Shown here piece by piece: positions 47,694-59,813 of a DNA stretch of 64,000 nt. The notes under the pieces were generated by a model, which was given only the letters and a program-made list of their open reading frames with translations, did no database searches and had not been told where the DNA came from. How positions within the stretch are numbered: the first letter of the stretch is position 1; each line of letters begins with the position of its first letter. Source of the DNA: Chelonoidis abingdonii (lineage: Eukaryota > Chordata > Testudines > Testudinidae); contig NC_133771.1 of assembly GCF_003597395.2 (NCBI RefSeq), positions 61,655,289 to 61,719,288 of the forward strand. The letters are read 5' to 3'. Position numbers and translations under genes: made by a program.

Positions 47694-49852
47694 CTGAAAC
47701 ATATTAAAAACAACACAAATCTCTTAACAGAACAATGAAAGATCATTTACATGTCAATATCGTCAAACACTTTCACTACCCCATACCATAGTCAAAAGTT
47801 AGCAGTTTAAAATGAACAATAGAACTCTAACAAGTAGAAGCCAAGCCAAACAGAAATTAAACAGATTAGAATCCTTATTTGAAATATCTTACTTGCGTTG
47901 GACACTGTTCACCTAGCTTTAGTGACATATCTACTTGGAGAATATTCCAGAAACAGAGAACAGTTGAAAGAAATTCATTACAATAACATGGATAAGCACT
48001 GGGGCAGAAACAGTAAACACTGAACAAAACATTCAATGATTTTGGTGGAAAATAACTTTACTAAACCACTAATAAAATATAGTATTAGTAAAATGTGTTA
48101 AAATGTGATTTTGGAAGTGACAGACTCGTTTTTTTATGACACATTGATCATCTATGCAAAAAACACATAACTCTGTTAAACTTTTTATAACTTTTATAAA
48201 TTAGACCTATTATTAATGGGTCTAATTTAAATCAACACCAAATTGCTTGTGGCCAAATGTGCCTTTGCATATGTACAAACTTTCCACTGATATCCAAAGG
48301 AGACCTGCATATCTGTAGGAAGAATTTGTCCCTGAGAGCCAAATCATGGGCTTTGGTTCATTTGCAGCACAGGACCTACCAAAGCTGTGTACCCCAACCA
48401 GACTTCAAAGCCCCCAAAAGCTATTTGTGTGCTAAAGGAGGAAGCCAGCCTTAGAAGTGGCAATGTAACACCAGCTCTTCCCCTGTCCCGGAGTGGTGTC
48501 AGTCTCTCGCTACCTAGGAACTCCGGGATGATACTGGAGAGGCACTGAGCATGTGCAGCCTGAGCTCCTGATGGCAAGTTTTGTTTGGTGAACCCGAATG
48601 GAGCTTTACACCCTCAACAGAGGTCTTCCAACTGGGAGCTCCAAAATGGAACTGTCCTGCTCAGGCTGGGGTCAAAGGGCACCTTGTCATGCAGTGATCA
48701 GTAGTTACAAAGGGAGATGTACAGCTCCTGCAGCAGTGCACACCCCGCAATATACAATGTTGTAGAAGGATTTGATGCTGGGGAAGAATTAATTCTGATA
48801 CTGCTCTTCTCTCCCTCCTCCACCCTTATCCCAACATGGCAGCAGTACAGATTTTTTCTGCAACCCTGTGTGTCCTCAGCAGGGAGACATTTATTAAAGG
48901 GCTGAGATGTGCTTAGGGCTGCTCAGAGGACGTGAGTTTATTTGCATGAAATCTCTGGCTCTCAGCTCAGATTTTCACCTCTTTCCCATAGAGAAGCGGC
49001 AGATTTTCAGACCCTCCTCAAGTTTGGTCAACCCAGCACACACACAGCCAGATTACACATTAATACAAACTTACTGCTAAACAACATAGGCACATGATTT
49101 GACTTTATCATCTGTTCCAAAGTCCCTTGGGAGACTTTGTACTGACTTAAATGGGCTTTGGATCAAACCCTTAGTTACTACTAAAATGTCACATAAGCTG
49201 GAAGACAAAAAACATACTTTTTATGTGACCCTGGTCAGGCTTCTTGTCCTCTGGACCCACTGCAACACCTGTCTGAACTAAACAAACCATAACATAAACA
49301 GGATTAGTGGAAGGGAAACAAGAAATTGTCACTTGGCTGTAGGTTACATTTTGTAAAAGTCAAGAAAAACAAGATGAGAAGGAGAGATGTCAACCAGATT
49401 TAAAGTGTGCCTCTCTCAGAATGGAAATACATATGTGCAATTTACAAGTACAATTCCTGGACACTGATTTGACAGCATTAGACTTAGTCCAATACATAAA
49501 TAATTACAAATTCCTTGCGCTCACACTGTACCTTCCATCCTGAAGTGTTTTACGAATTAACCTTTGCAACATCATGTAAATCAGGTAAATAATATTATCC
49601 CCATCTTACAGATGAGCAAACTGTGGTTAAGTAACATGCTTGTGATTATATGAGAAATCTGTGGCAAAGCCAGAAGCAAAGCATAATGGGGAAAAGGCTG
49701 CTCATGGGCCACAGATGGACAGGCTATAGGTATGCAATGATGTTTTGTTGGTCACTTGGCACCAAGCCAGAATTTGCTCCTATAACCCAAATATTAAATA
49801 GCCACTTAAGTTGCTTTATTCAGCTATGTCTAACTTTTTTATGTGTACTTAC
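47694..49852. other. Intron between FN3-1 and VWA1
   Basis: Orthologues have a short linker exon here. A GTAAGA donor-like site occurs at about 47888 on the minus strand, but the sequence before it does not give a linker in the right phase. No repeat could be named. Confidence 0.6.
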
Positions 49853-49996
49853 TTGTAAGTTGGCCAAAAACAGGTAGACTCTCTTCTCTGTCATCATATG
49901 AAGTTATTGTCACAACATATTCTGTATCAGGTGTAAGATCTGACAATATAGTATCAGTAACGCTAGGTGCAAGGGTAAATTCTTTAGTAGGTCCAT
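49853..49996 (-). CDS. COL12A1: COL12A1 exon: FN3-1, second half
   Basis: 144-bp exon, phase 1-1, acceptor TATTGCAG, donor GTAAGT. It continues [13 protein letters not shown] and contains the FN3 tyrosine-corner segment [14 protein letters not shown], ending at GQLT. Known orthologues have about 20 linker residues between this point and the first VWA domain; no exon for that linker was recognised in the 2.2 kb intron. Direct splicing to the next exon would still keep the frame (A + AG gives lysine). Confidence 0.92.
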
Positions 49997-50953
49997 CTGC
50001 AATACAACATACAAAGCACATTTAACACAAAGGGTCTAAACCCAGTATTAATAATTATGAGTTTTTCATAATCTGAAAACACAGTAGAAAGAGCTATCTG
50101 TCTACAGGCTGTAAAATAAAATTTTAGAACAGCTGTTTGCCTTCCTGAAACACCTAGTTGCAAAGGACATACAAAACTGCTTCCAATAAAGCATTTTATT
50201 TACTCATCAATTTTAACACCAATCATGTGTACAATAAAATTAGCTGTCATTCAGAAAACCAGTTTATATAGTGGGTCTGATTCTAACCTTATATCATAGT
50301 CTAACCTCATATTCTAACCTCATTTTACACAGGTATAACTCCAGTGATTGTAGTTGAGTTACAAATTATTTACATGGTATAAATGAGAGGAGATGTGGCC
50401 CTAATATTTTAAATTCAGAGAGATGCACACTATTTTCCCTAGAAAAAGCACATGGTTGGTATAAGGTACTTTCATGTTATTTAAGCTATAATATTTTTAA
50501 TAGAGGACTGTTTTCAATTTTCTAACATGTAAAATCAGGCAGAAGAGACATGTTTCCAAATTGGTATTTCTAATACTACTGTGGACATGCAGACCCTGGG
50601 CCTGATTCTCAACTGCCTTGCACCGCGAGTAGCCACCAATATGTATGGAGAATTAGCATGAGAAATATTGTCGTTTGGACTTAGTAGCATTTCACATTCA
50701 CTCTGCACTTGTTAAAGGGCAAGGCAGAGGAAACTCAGAGACCCACCATTTATAGAATCAGTTTTGGTTAAAAACAGTATGTCTGGATCTGATTCTGAAT
50801 TCATATCAGTTTTACATTAAAGTTATTAGGAATTACTCCTGATTTACACTGGGATAACAGTTGAAACAACATTTCCAGGAATCAGACACCATTAAAAAGA
50901 TTATCAACAGTGGACATTACCTTTCCCGCTATACAGCTAAAAGCAATAGTAGC

Positions 50954-51060
50954 TAGGGTGACCAAATAGCAACTGTGAAAAAATGAGACAGGCACCTATG
51001 TAAGAAAAAGTCCCAAAAAATGGGACTGTCACTTTAAAAATGGGACATCTGGTCACCCTA
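50954..51060. mobile_element. Short hAT-type MITE with perfect 8-bp target duplication
   Basis: 107 bp with termini 'tagggtgaccaaat' and 'atctggtcaccctа' in inverted orientation (the last base of the right terminus is an adenine). It is flanked on both sides by the identical octamer atagtagc (50946-50953 and 51061-51068). Non-coding, in the intron splitting FN3-1. Confidence 0.92.
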
Positions 51061-51316
51061 ATAGTAGCAGAACCTTCACCACCTCTCTATCATCAATGTA
51101 TGTCATTCAGCAACTATTTCTGACAATGGGCTACATGGTTAAGAAAAAGTTCTGCAAATGTAATCAACATCAATAAATAGTCACTATCAACCCCAGAACA
51201 TTTGGACCTACTCCTGCATAGTGTCTCCTGAGCAGTGCATAGCGCTCTCAATTCCCATTTAAGTTAACAGGAGCCGAAAGTGTTCAGAACTATGCAAGAT
51301 TACGTATTTCTTAGGG

Positions 51317-51677
51317 CAACGATCCCCAAGGCGGTGACCGCGGGCGCCATGATGCCCGCCGGGGCATTTATGTGCATCCACCTACTGACAAAGGAGCGCT
51401 TCCACCAGACAACCCACTGCCGAGGAGCACAGCCGCCGGACAACCAGCTGCCGAAATCCCACTGAGAAGCGGCAACACCAAAGAGCATCGTCGCTTCTCA
51501 GCGGCATTTCAGCAGCGATGCTTCTCGATGACGTCGCTTCTCGGAGGCATCTTGGCGGCGATGCTTCTCAATGACGCTGCTTCTTGGCAGCATTTCAGCG
51601 GCTGGTCATCTGGCGCCCGCCACACTCTTCTGTGAACAATGAATATGCTATAGCAACAAAAAGGTTGGGGACCACTG
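51317..51677. mobile_element. hAT-type MITE, 'caggggtccccaac' family, perfect target duplication
   Basis: Termini 'caacgatccccaaggcgg' and 'aaggttggggaccactg' are inverted; the identical octamer tcttaggg flanks it at 51309-51316 and 51678-51685. Inside are degenerate GCTTCTCGG/CAGCATTT repeats. Same family as 35783-36059. Confidence 0.9.
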
Positions 51678-52504
51678 TCTTAGGGAAATGAAAGAGTAGG
51701 TAAACTTTCTACACCAATGGCAGGATTCCAGGGCCCAATCTTGTAAACCCTTATGGATGTGAGAAGTATCACTGACTTTAGTGAGACTACTCACAAGAGT
51801 AAGAGCTCACTGGACTGAATAAGGTTTTGCAGACAGGATTTTCAATGACTTTCAATGAGATTTGGGTCCCTTAGTCTCTTAGGCCCTTTGAAAATCCCAG
51901 TTTGCAATATTGGGCCTCCAAGTGTTTTGGGAGAGGGGCTGTTATGAAACTAAACTGCTGAAGAGATTAACCATGAGAGAAGGACTGAACAGGTGGCAGA
52001 ACACAGAGGCTAGATTTTGCTGTCTGCCTGCATCACGCAGCCAGGGGTAGTGCAGGCCCGCCCTCCCGGGAACTCCCTATTTTCCCTCAGGGGCAGAAAT
52101 TTACACTTCTTCTTTATGAGGTATAGCATACTCCACCAATGTGGCCAGCCAGCACATAGGAGGAGGAAGTAGAGTCCTGACTTCACCTACTTCCTGCCCC
52201 TCCACATCTAGATGCTCCAAGGGAGAAGCATCTAGAGCACAATCCTTGCGTATTCCAAAGTGCTAAAGCTGCAATGCAGGTAGCCATAAAACACATGCCA
52301 CATAAGAGAGGGAAATCCTTGCTCCCTCCTACACCTCTATGGAGCTGTGTAAGGACAAGGCACAATCTTACCGATAAAAATTAGGACATTAACATCTATC
52401 CTCACACCTCATTTCAACACTTACACAAAAATCATTTTTAACAGATTTCACAAAAACAAATGTAGTGCCGTGAGATCATGTGACTTTATAAAACAAAACC
52501 TTAC

Positions 52505-52621
52505 CAGTTGTAGGGACCACTGTTATTTTGTACCCCTCTATTGCATCAGGTGGTCTTGTCCATGACATTCGAACAGTATGTTCATCTATAATTGTAAAAT
52601 TCAAGTCTGATGGTGGATTAA
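52505..52621 (-). CDS. COL12A1: COL12A1 exon: FN3-1, first half
   Basis: 117-bp exon, phase 1 to phase 1, with acceptor TTTTGCAG and donor GTAAGG. It encodes [20 protein letters not shown] followed by [17 protein letters not shown], the A-B-C strands of the first FN3 domain, including its conserved tryptophan. In collagen XII this domain follows directly after the signal peptide, so the missing upstream exon should encode the start codon and the secretion signal and end in one base (G) of the valine codon. Confidence 0.93.
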
Positions 52622-55600
52622 CTGCAAAAGATTTACATCAGGGAAATGTTTACTAAATAGAACAAGCCACCATCATCTTAATAAACAAAATAATAATGTT
52701 GAGCAAAGCTTACTAAGATTGTCTTTGCATAAATTTGTTTCCAACAAATATAAAGATATGTTGTTGGAAAAAAGAGTAAAATAAAAGATGACGAAATATG
52801 ACAAAACATCAGAGAGCATACGCATTACAAAGGACAGCAAAGAACATTTGTTTCTTGAGTTGCCAAGTCATTCAAGAATGGCCAGCAAAATCAAGCACAA
52901 TAGAAAACACATTTGAATACAAGTACAATGACTTCACAGATAATAACCACATATGCAAACATGTCACATGACAATTAAAGGATTTTTTTGTACATGCTGG
53001 GTGCAGATCGTACAAGCATGCCAAATCACAACCTGCTTACAACACCATGAGATTGTTTAGAACATCAATACAGTACTCTTTTTCATAGGACGTCAAAGAA
53101 TTAATCATCTTTTTAGATGGTCTCTGCATATTCATATTTCTTACCAATTATGTTTCACTAAATCTAAAAACTTGGCAGAGATAAAGAAAAATAGATTTTT
53201 AATAATACAGGAAAAGTTTGAGCATTTTAATGTTTAGTCAAACAATTTATATTATGTTCAATATGTAAGTATACATGTAAAATGTATATCAAGAATACTA
53301 TATCCATGTATTACATTATTCCAAAGTACTGGGAGCTTAACCCCTTTGTTCCTCGGAGCCACTAATCGGGCATATTTTGCATATGGTTGCAAAGAATTCA
53401 GGAATGAAGGGGTTAACAAATAACAATGGTTATAAGAAATTTGCTGTAATATCTGAACTGATACAAAAGTTTGCAAAACTACGATTCTCCCTGTTTACAC
53501 CAGTTTGTTGAACAATTTCTAAGGTGTAAACCATCGTTATCATGTTCCCTTTGCAGCAGGTGTACCCATACTAGAAATAGCATTTTAACATAAAATGCCA
53601 GTATGGTTCTTTCAAACACATTGGTTAATTATGAAAAGACAACATCAAGGTATATTTGTAGACATTTATTTACAGAACTTATAGAAAACAGTGGAGAGGG
53701 CACCAGTGATCGGAACAAAGGACTGCAAATAAAAACTTGTAGGAGCTGGCGACAAAAGTAATTGAACAGTATAGAAAGAAATAGTTTACATACGCTATCT
53801 TGCAGCATCATGCATAAGGACATGAAATGTCAATTTTTTTTTAGCTTCCCACAATGGACAAAAGCCTCCATGTACAGGGTTCATTACACAAAGACGTTTC
53901 ATAAAATATTTTATAATGATATTCTCTTTTTTAAATTTTCATGCTCAGTCATGCAGTATTTTACTGACTCACTGTCAGTGCATGGTAGGTATAGTATAGA
54001 TCACTATTTAAACAGGTCTACAAAGTAAGATAAGATTCAGCCATACTTTCCATAAATACTTTACTCTGTTTTGCAAGCATTCTTTATTAGTCAGACTTTG
54101 TCTGTTTCCTGGAAGATCTCCATCATAGATTAAGGACTTTTTGTTCTGTTATTTAAACACGTTTCAATGAGAAGAGCATCTTTGAGACATAAATCACAGA
54201 ATTTAAACTGCTGCTAGGCCTTTATACAATAATAATAAATGATAATAATGAAGAAGACAGTCTTTTTATAGATATTTACTGTCACTTCCAACCATAGGAT
54301 AATATGGCTTTGTAATATTGATATAATAGATATACTAGTACTGGAATAAATGTTATTTTTCCTATTATCCATACACAGGCAGTGAGATTAGACCATTAAT
54401 CTGCATGCAGTTTATTCATCATTCTGTTTCCTGTAATCACACTGCTAGTGACAGCAAAGTAGTTATTTAGTATCAAAATCATGCAACAAATGTTAATAGT
54501 AAAATACATTTGCATATTAAGAATATCATTATAAAATATTGATTCAGTAGCAATGGCTCAGGACAAATTTAATGCAAAGGCAGAGACAACTGACCTGAGC
54601 ATGCTTCAAAAGAAAAAAAAAATCAGTACATGGAAAAAATAGCACCACCAACCTTGAAAGTAAATTGACCTGATGCAGCAGAGACCTTAGGCTGTAACTG
54701 CTGAAGGACAGCAGCAGCCCAACTTGTTGATATCCAAATGACCGGATTCCTGATAAACTGAAAAACTGACTGTGGGGAAAAGTCTTTAACATTTTAAAGG
54801 ATTTTATGAAAACTCATAAGTGGTACTTGGAAATTAAAAAGTAGAGTACAATCAATATTTAACTACTGTAAATGCCATCCACATATGAAAGCTAAACAAA
54901 TCCAAATGCTGGTCCCACTAAAATCACAGGAATTTTCCCTTGGATATCCAGGATTTGGCCCCCAGCCATTAACATTTCAAATTGAATTAACACCATCTGA
55001 GTGAAAGAAAAGCTCTTTAGACTCTGAGCCTTCAGCTGGATCCAAGCCTCACTCAAAACCCCACAGACTCCAGTGGGGTTCTGCACAGACCAAGGGTTAA
55101 CCCCTGTGGAACTTATTGCAGGCTCGGGGCCTAACTGTGGTCATATGATTGAGAACAAGGAGTCAAATGAAGCATCATAAAAGATTTCTGTGGTAAAAAT
55201 CTCATTATGTTAATCAAAAATAAATGAGACAACTGCTATTTCATATTATTATTCGTATTCCCTGGCTCACCATGACAAAATCATATACTTGTTATATGGG
55301 CTCAATCCTGCAGTACTTTAATAGACAAAATGTCCACTAAACACAATGGGAGTTTTGCCTATGCTGGGCCCAAGGAACTGGGCCCCTGAAGTCCTGATCC
55401 TACCAAGACCTATGTATGCATATAACATGTGAGTAGCCCTCATCAAGATTTCCCATGCAAATAAAGTTACCTGTGTGTAAGTCTCTGCAAGACAGAGACT
55501 AGGTATTTACTGCCTGGTCCTGTGCTGTCAATGGCAATGCTTCCATTGATTTCAGAGATACAGGATCAGGACCTTAATATATGGTGATGCCATAATATTC

Positions 55601-55815
55601 CAGCATATATGGAAAAGGAGAATAATAAGATATATTTGCCTAGTAACCAAAAACTAGTAATTCTTGATAAGATTGTACAGTTACTTAATGAGAGAAAAAT
55701 TGCATTGTTTGTGTAGTACTAATGATACAGAACTCATTTAAAACAATATAAATGTCTATAAATCATGGAACTTGCAGCTAAATGGCCACAGACTGGTCTC
55801 AATCCACCACACAAT

Positions 55816-56430
55816 CAGGGCCAATCATTTGACCTGGGCCTCAAGCTCAAAGGGGGCCTCAAATTTAGACACTTGTTAATTTTTTGGCATTTGATAAGTT
55901 TCACAACTTGGTTTTATGTGCTTCCCTATCAGACCAAAATGTGACACACTCTCTCAGCTTAGAGCTGCAAATTTAAGCAAATAAGAGACGTGATTTGGTA
56001 AAAGACATAGTTTTTTTGTTAACTGATATAGATTTTGTCATATTAAAGAGTTTAAAATGTTCATAAATATTGCATATTTTTGTCAGTTTGCCTGCATCAG
56101 TGGCTTCAAGTGAATGGACCTTCAACACGCTGAAGCAAGTAAAGAACTATTACCATTCAACTATGGGACAAGAGCATTTGAATGGGTTCACCTTGCTTAA
56201 TATCAACTGTGACATTGCACGACAGCTTGATTTTTCCTCAATAATTAGTGCATTTGCATAGAAAATGGCTAGAAAAGCATTTGTTAAATAAAAAAATTAA
56301 AATTATGTCACACTCTTTTTTTGGTGCCTTATTTTGTTTTCATGTGTCATCATTTTTTATTTTTATTATGGCTAGGGGGCCTCAAAAGCTGGAAGTGGCC
56401 TGGGCCTCTCTTGACCTCTGAAGGGGCCTG
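55816..56430 (+). mobile_element. Internally deleted hAT transposon with transposase C-terminus
   Basis: Ends 'cagggccaatc' and 'gaaggggcctg' resemble hAT termini, and the identical octamer cacacaat flanks it (55808-55815 and 56431-56438). Inside, about 56082-56261 is open and encodes VASSEWTFNTLKQVKNYYHS followed by TMGQEHLNGFTLLNI, which matches the hAT dimerisation domain at the transposase C-terminus. Only this tail is coding, so the copy cannot move by itself. Confidence 0.88.
56082..56261 (+). pseudogene. hAT transposase C-terminal (dimerisation) fragment
   Basis: Sixty codons ending at a stop; the pattern S.AS.E.TF..LK..K.Y..S.M.QE.LNG...L.I is that of the hATC domain. The catalytic core and zinc finger are absent, so it is a remnant. 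It lies upstream of the first FN3 exon, on the opposite strand to COL12A1. Confidence 0.8.
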
Positions 56431-57944
56431 CACACAATTCACTAATTCCACCAGGGCTTGGGGACAATGAGGAGACCCCAATGAATTAAACAAACAACTT
56501 AAAATAAGCCATTTTTAGAAGCTAATATTTCATGTGTTCATATATGTTTCAGTCAGTTCTAGAACTATCGTAAGATAAATTTCTTTATTATATAACCTAT
56601 GTTAGATATCCAAAAAAAATGCATGTCCAGTCATGAGATATCTAATTCATGCCACTATTTATATTGTATATATCAGAATATTTTCTAAGACTAAAAATAT
56701 AGTGGGTTTTTCCCCATGTTATGTATACATTATATTGGTTTGTACTGCTTAGCAGATAGCACAAACCCAATATAAAATAAAAGCCAATGGCATTTCACAG
56801 ATTGTATAAGGTAGCTGCTAGAGGTTCCCAATAAATATCTAATGAGAGAGGAGAAGATTACTTAAAAGAACACTGTTAAATAATTTAGATCCATAACTTT
56901 ACCTATAGTAAAATTATCATACTCTAGAAGCTGTTGTCCTGCAGCATCTAACTATCCATTAACTAAAAATTCCAACCTCATCATTGAGAAATTAAAGTTA
57001 CCACGACCATTTTTGTGGGGCACATAAAATAGTATGGTATGATTTCTCCTACTGGCTAGCATTGCAGCAGCAGTCAAACAACACATCTAATCTTGCTCCT
57101 ACTGAAGTGAGTTCTGTGAAGGATGGACAGGACCCAATATTCATGTTTATTCATCAGTTATTCTTTTCTTTTCTTTTATATATGGCATGGATTTGTTTTT
57201 ATGCAACTAACCGGACACTGAACCCAGCTCTGTTCCCATTAAGGTCAAAGTTACTGATCTCACCGAAGGGAAAAATAAGCCTCTTATTTTAATAAAATAA
57301 AGCTACTGTTTAGTAAAGCATAACTTCTCACCTCGTCAGATATGCAGTGTTGCTCACAACACCACAAGGTTGCCATCTGTGTTCATATTTTTATAAATTA
57401 TACATATTTCTTACATTTTGAATAAAAATGTAACTTATGTGAAGTAGACTTTGTTAATATTTCACATTTTAAAATATATATATAATAAAAATATATTTTT
57501 GAATATACATACAGTTCTGTGTGTTTGTGTATATATATATATATGTATGTACATATATACATAGGCTTCAAAAGATTAGACTTTTATCAATAAATGTTGA
57601 TAAATGTCAATTTCACCATACACACGAAATGATGAAAAATATTTTCATCGATCATCTAAATTTACAGATAGGCAAAGTAAGAAAAATACTGTTTGAGGAC
57701 TTATTAGAGATGGATTTAAGGATATTTACTTAGCATATTTTTACATGTGATGTTGACTATTTGTGTTTTAATGGTTATAAAGCTTTAACTTTATCAGTCT
57801 CAGCATCTACTGTCATTAAATAATTATTGCCTGACCCCTTCAATTGCCTGACCTCCCAAAACTTTCAAAATTTAAATGATAATAATCAGAAAAAGTATTA
57901 AAAATAAACATAAATAGTATCCATGAAATTATTTTTAAAAACAT

Positions 57945-58008
57945 CAAATTCTGCCAAGTCTATATATACACACACACATGTGTGTGTGTGTAGACTTGGC
58001 AGAATTTG
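57945..58008. repeat. Perfect 18-bp inverted repeat around a CA/TG palindrome
   Basis: 'caaattctgccaagtcta' at 57945-57962 is repeated as its exact reverse complement at 57991-58008. The 28 bases between are 'tatatacacacacaca' plus 'tgtgtgtgtgtg', themselves largely self-complementary. The whole could form a long hairpin or cruciform. Confidence 0.9.
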
Positions 58009-59554
58009 AATTATGAAAATATAGAGATATAGATATCAACTTTGCTACAATCAATGAGAAAAATAAGGAGTTACAGTCACTTTAAATATTTAAATTGTAC
58101 TATCACCTTTAGTACTCAGTGGTTTTCTGCGATGGTCACTAGGAATTTCGGAGGGATCACCAATTTACTTGTCAGAAGACAAGCAACAGCTAGCAAATGG
58201 TAACAAGCCATCAAAAGGTAAGTCACTACCAACCTGATCCAAATTTGAATAGGTGACATAGAGCTGAAAGGCATCATGTGCCCTGGTTTATCATCATTCA
58301 TTGCTCTCCCTTTATTAAATGCATACTCCATTACATATAAAACTTCCCTAGTCCCTTAACAGCAATGTCTGCATATTATTTTTCATTCTCCATATTGTAT
58401 TTCCTGGAGATAGTTTTCCTACATTCCTTTTTCTTTCAGGCCCCTCCAACTACCCAGAGGTAGTGTATGGCTTAGCATAATTATGCTCTCCCACCTTCCC
58501 AGGAAAAAACAGGCTTTTCTGGAATTTAAATCAAATCTACCACCTTCTGAAATGCTGAAATGTCACAATCTTCAAATGTTTAATATTGCCGATAATATAA
58601 GGTATTATTCCTTAAGATACTGTGGGAGGGATTTTAAAGGCACAAAGGTGATCTTGAAAGTCAATGACAGTTGGGTGACTAACTCCCTATTGAATATCTC
58701 CCCTGTATGAGAAATATAACATAATACATAAGCTATGACATGAAACAAGGCAGTATACTGAGACTTACAAGGCTATTCATACCTTAAAGTATTTTGCCCA
58801 TCCATGGCTAAAAAAGTAAAACATTTGTATTTTTCTCTAAAAGACACTGACTTCCTCCCATTCTTCATGGTCCCAGATGAAGAAAAATTATGTGAGGAGG
58901 TAAAAAAAGGAGGATGTTGTCATAAGACATGGATGAAAAGTACTATAGACTATCACAAATGCTGAACTAGAGAAGTAGGGAAAAACATTAGGTAGTGAAT
59001 GAGGTCTAGCATAATAAACCAGAAATCAAAGCAGAGAGTAGAAAATACAATATGTCAGAAAAAAGGTAGCTAAATGGATGATATATAGAATTTTATTATA
59101 GGTAAAACAGAGAACCATAAAATGCAGAGCTTGAAAAATCCAGTTGCTCACTTGCTAAGGGTGAATGAATAGCTTTCACACTGAGGTGCCATCAACTTCT
59201 AAGAAGTTTATTTCTAAAAATACTATGTTCCTAACCCTTCTGGTATGAAGATAAATTTCCAAAGTGAACTGAATATAAACCACAGCAGTGCTGTCTTCCT
59301 AAGCCTGCAGCCCATTCCAGTGCCTTTGCTAATGCTCACCACTTTCCAAACTGTAGCAGGGTATTCCTGTTATTCAGAACCCTAAAAAGTATCCATGAAA
59401 TGGATAAGAATAGGTCCATTTCACTGTGCATGGGTTTGGGATACTATAAGCAGCAGCAGACAAACACTGGAACTATTCAGTGAAGAGGAAGGAAGGCTCA
59501 AAAACAGAGGCAGGGGGGCAGAGTAGCAGAGACTCTCAACCTTTCCCCCTTCAG

Positions 59555-59813
59555 CAGGGCCAGCTCCAGGCACCAGCAAAGAAAGCAGGTGCTTGGTGCA
59601 GCCAATGGAAAGGGACGGCACATCCGGGTCTTCGGTGGCAATTCGACGGCGGGTCCCTCAGTCCCTTTCAGAGCGAAGGACCCGCCGCTGAATTGCTGCC
59701 GAAAAATGACACAGCATAGTAGAGCTGCTGCCAAAGTGCCGCTCACCGCGGCTTTATCTTTTTTTTTTCCCACTTTGCCGCTTGGGGTGGCAAAAAAGCT
59801 GGAGCTGGCCCTG
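59555..59813. mobile_element. hAT-type MITE, 'ccagctctaggcaccag' family
   Basis: 'cagggccagctccaggcacc' at the left and 'agctggagctggccctg' at the right are inverted. The flanks share cttcag, with 6 of 8 bases identical. The interior is CpG-rich ('cgacggcgggtccctcag'). Related to 22219-22410. The long open frames crossing it are not genes. Confidence 0.75.

Larger units (their letters stand above)
49997..52504. other. Intron splitting FN3-1
   Basis: Holds two hAT MITEs (50954 and 51317) and MITE-like 'ctgattct' stretches near 50270 and 50770. No exon. Confidence 0.7.
1022..52621 (-). other. COL12A1: COL12A1 gene, partial: collagen XII alpha-1 chain, N-terminal VWA/FN3 arm
   Basis: Twenty-six exons totalling about 5.5 kb of coding sequence (about 1837 codons) encode FN3-1, VWA1, FN3-2, VWA2, nine FN3 domains, VWA3, two full FN3 domains and half of another. 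The domain order and sequence match collagen XII alpha-1, a FACIT collagen secreted into dense connective tissue, where it associates with collagen I fibrils; the large non-collagenous N-terminal arms project from the fibril. All three VWA domains keep the MIDAS metal site (DGSWS or DGSYS, the GGNT/GGST threonine loop, and ITDGKS). Most introns are phase 1; phases 0 and 2 occur only inside FN3 domains. The signal-peptide exon was not found, and VWA4, the laminin-G-like domain and the collagen triple helix lie beyond the left edge. COL14A1 and COL20A1 are related, but the residue-level match and the three VWA domains within this stretch favour COL12A1. The FN3-5 exon is quadrupled relative to human and chicken. 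Confidence 0.96.

Noticed and set aside
47880..47950. Candidate linker exon before a GTAAGA donor on the minus strand
   Set aside because: Translation in the needed phase does not give a sensible linker and the acceptor is poor.
54544..54792. Candidate signal-peptide exon (leucine- and serine-rich frame on the minus strand)
   Set aside because: No suitable start codon in context, no phase-1 donor ending in G, and no resemblance to the collagen XII leader.
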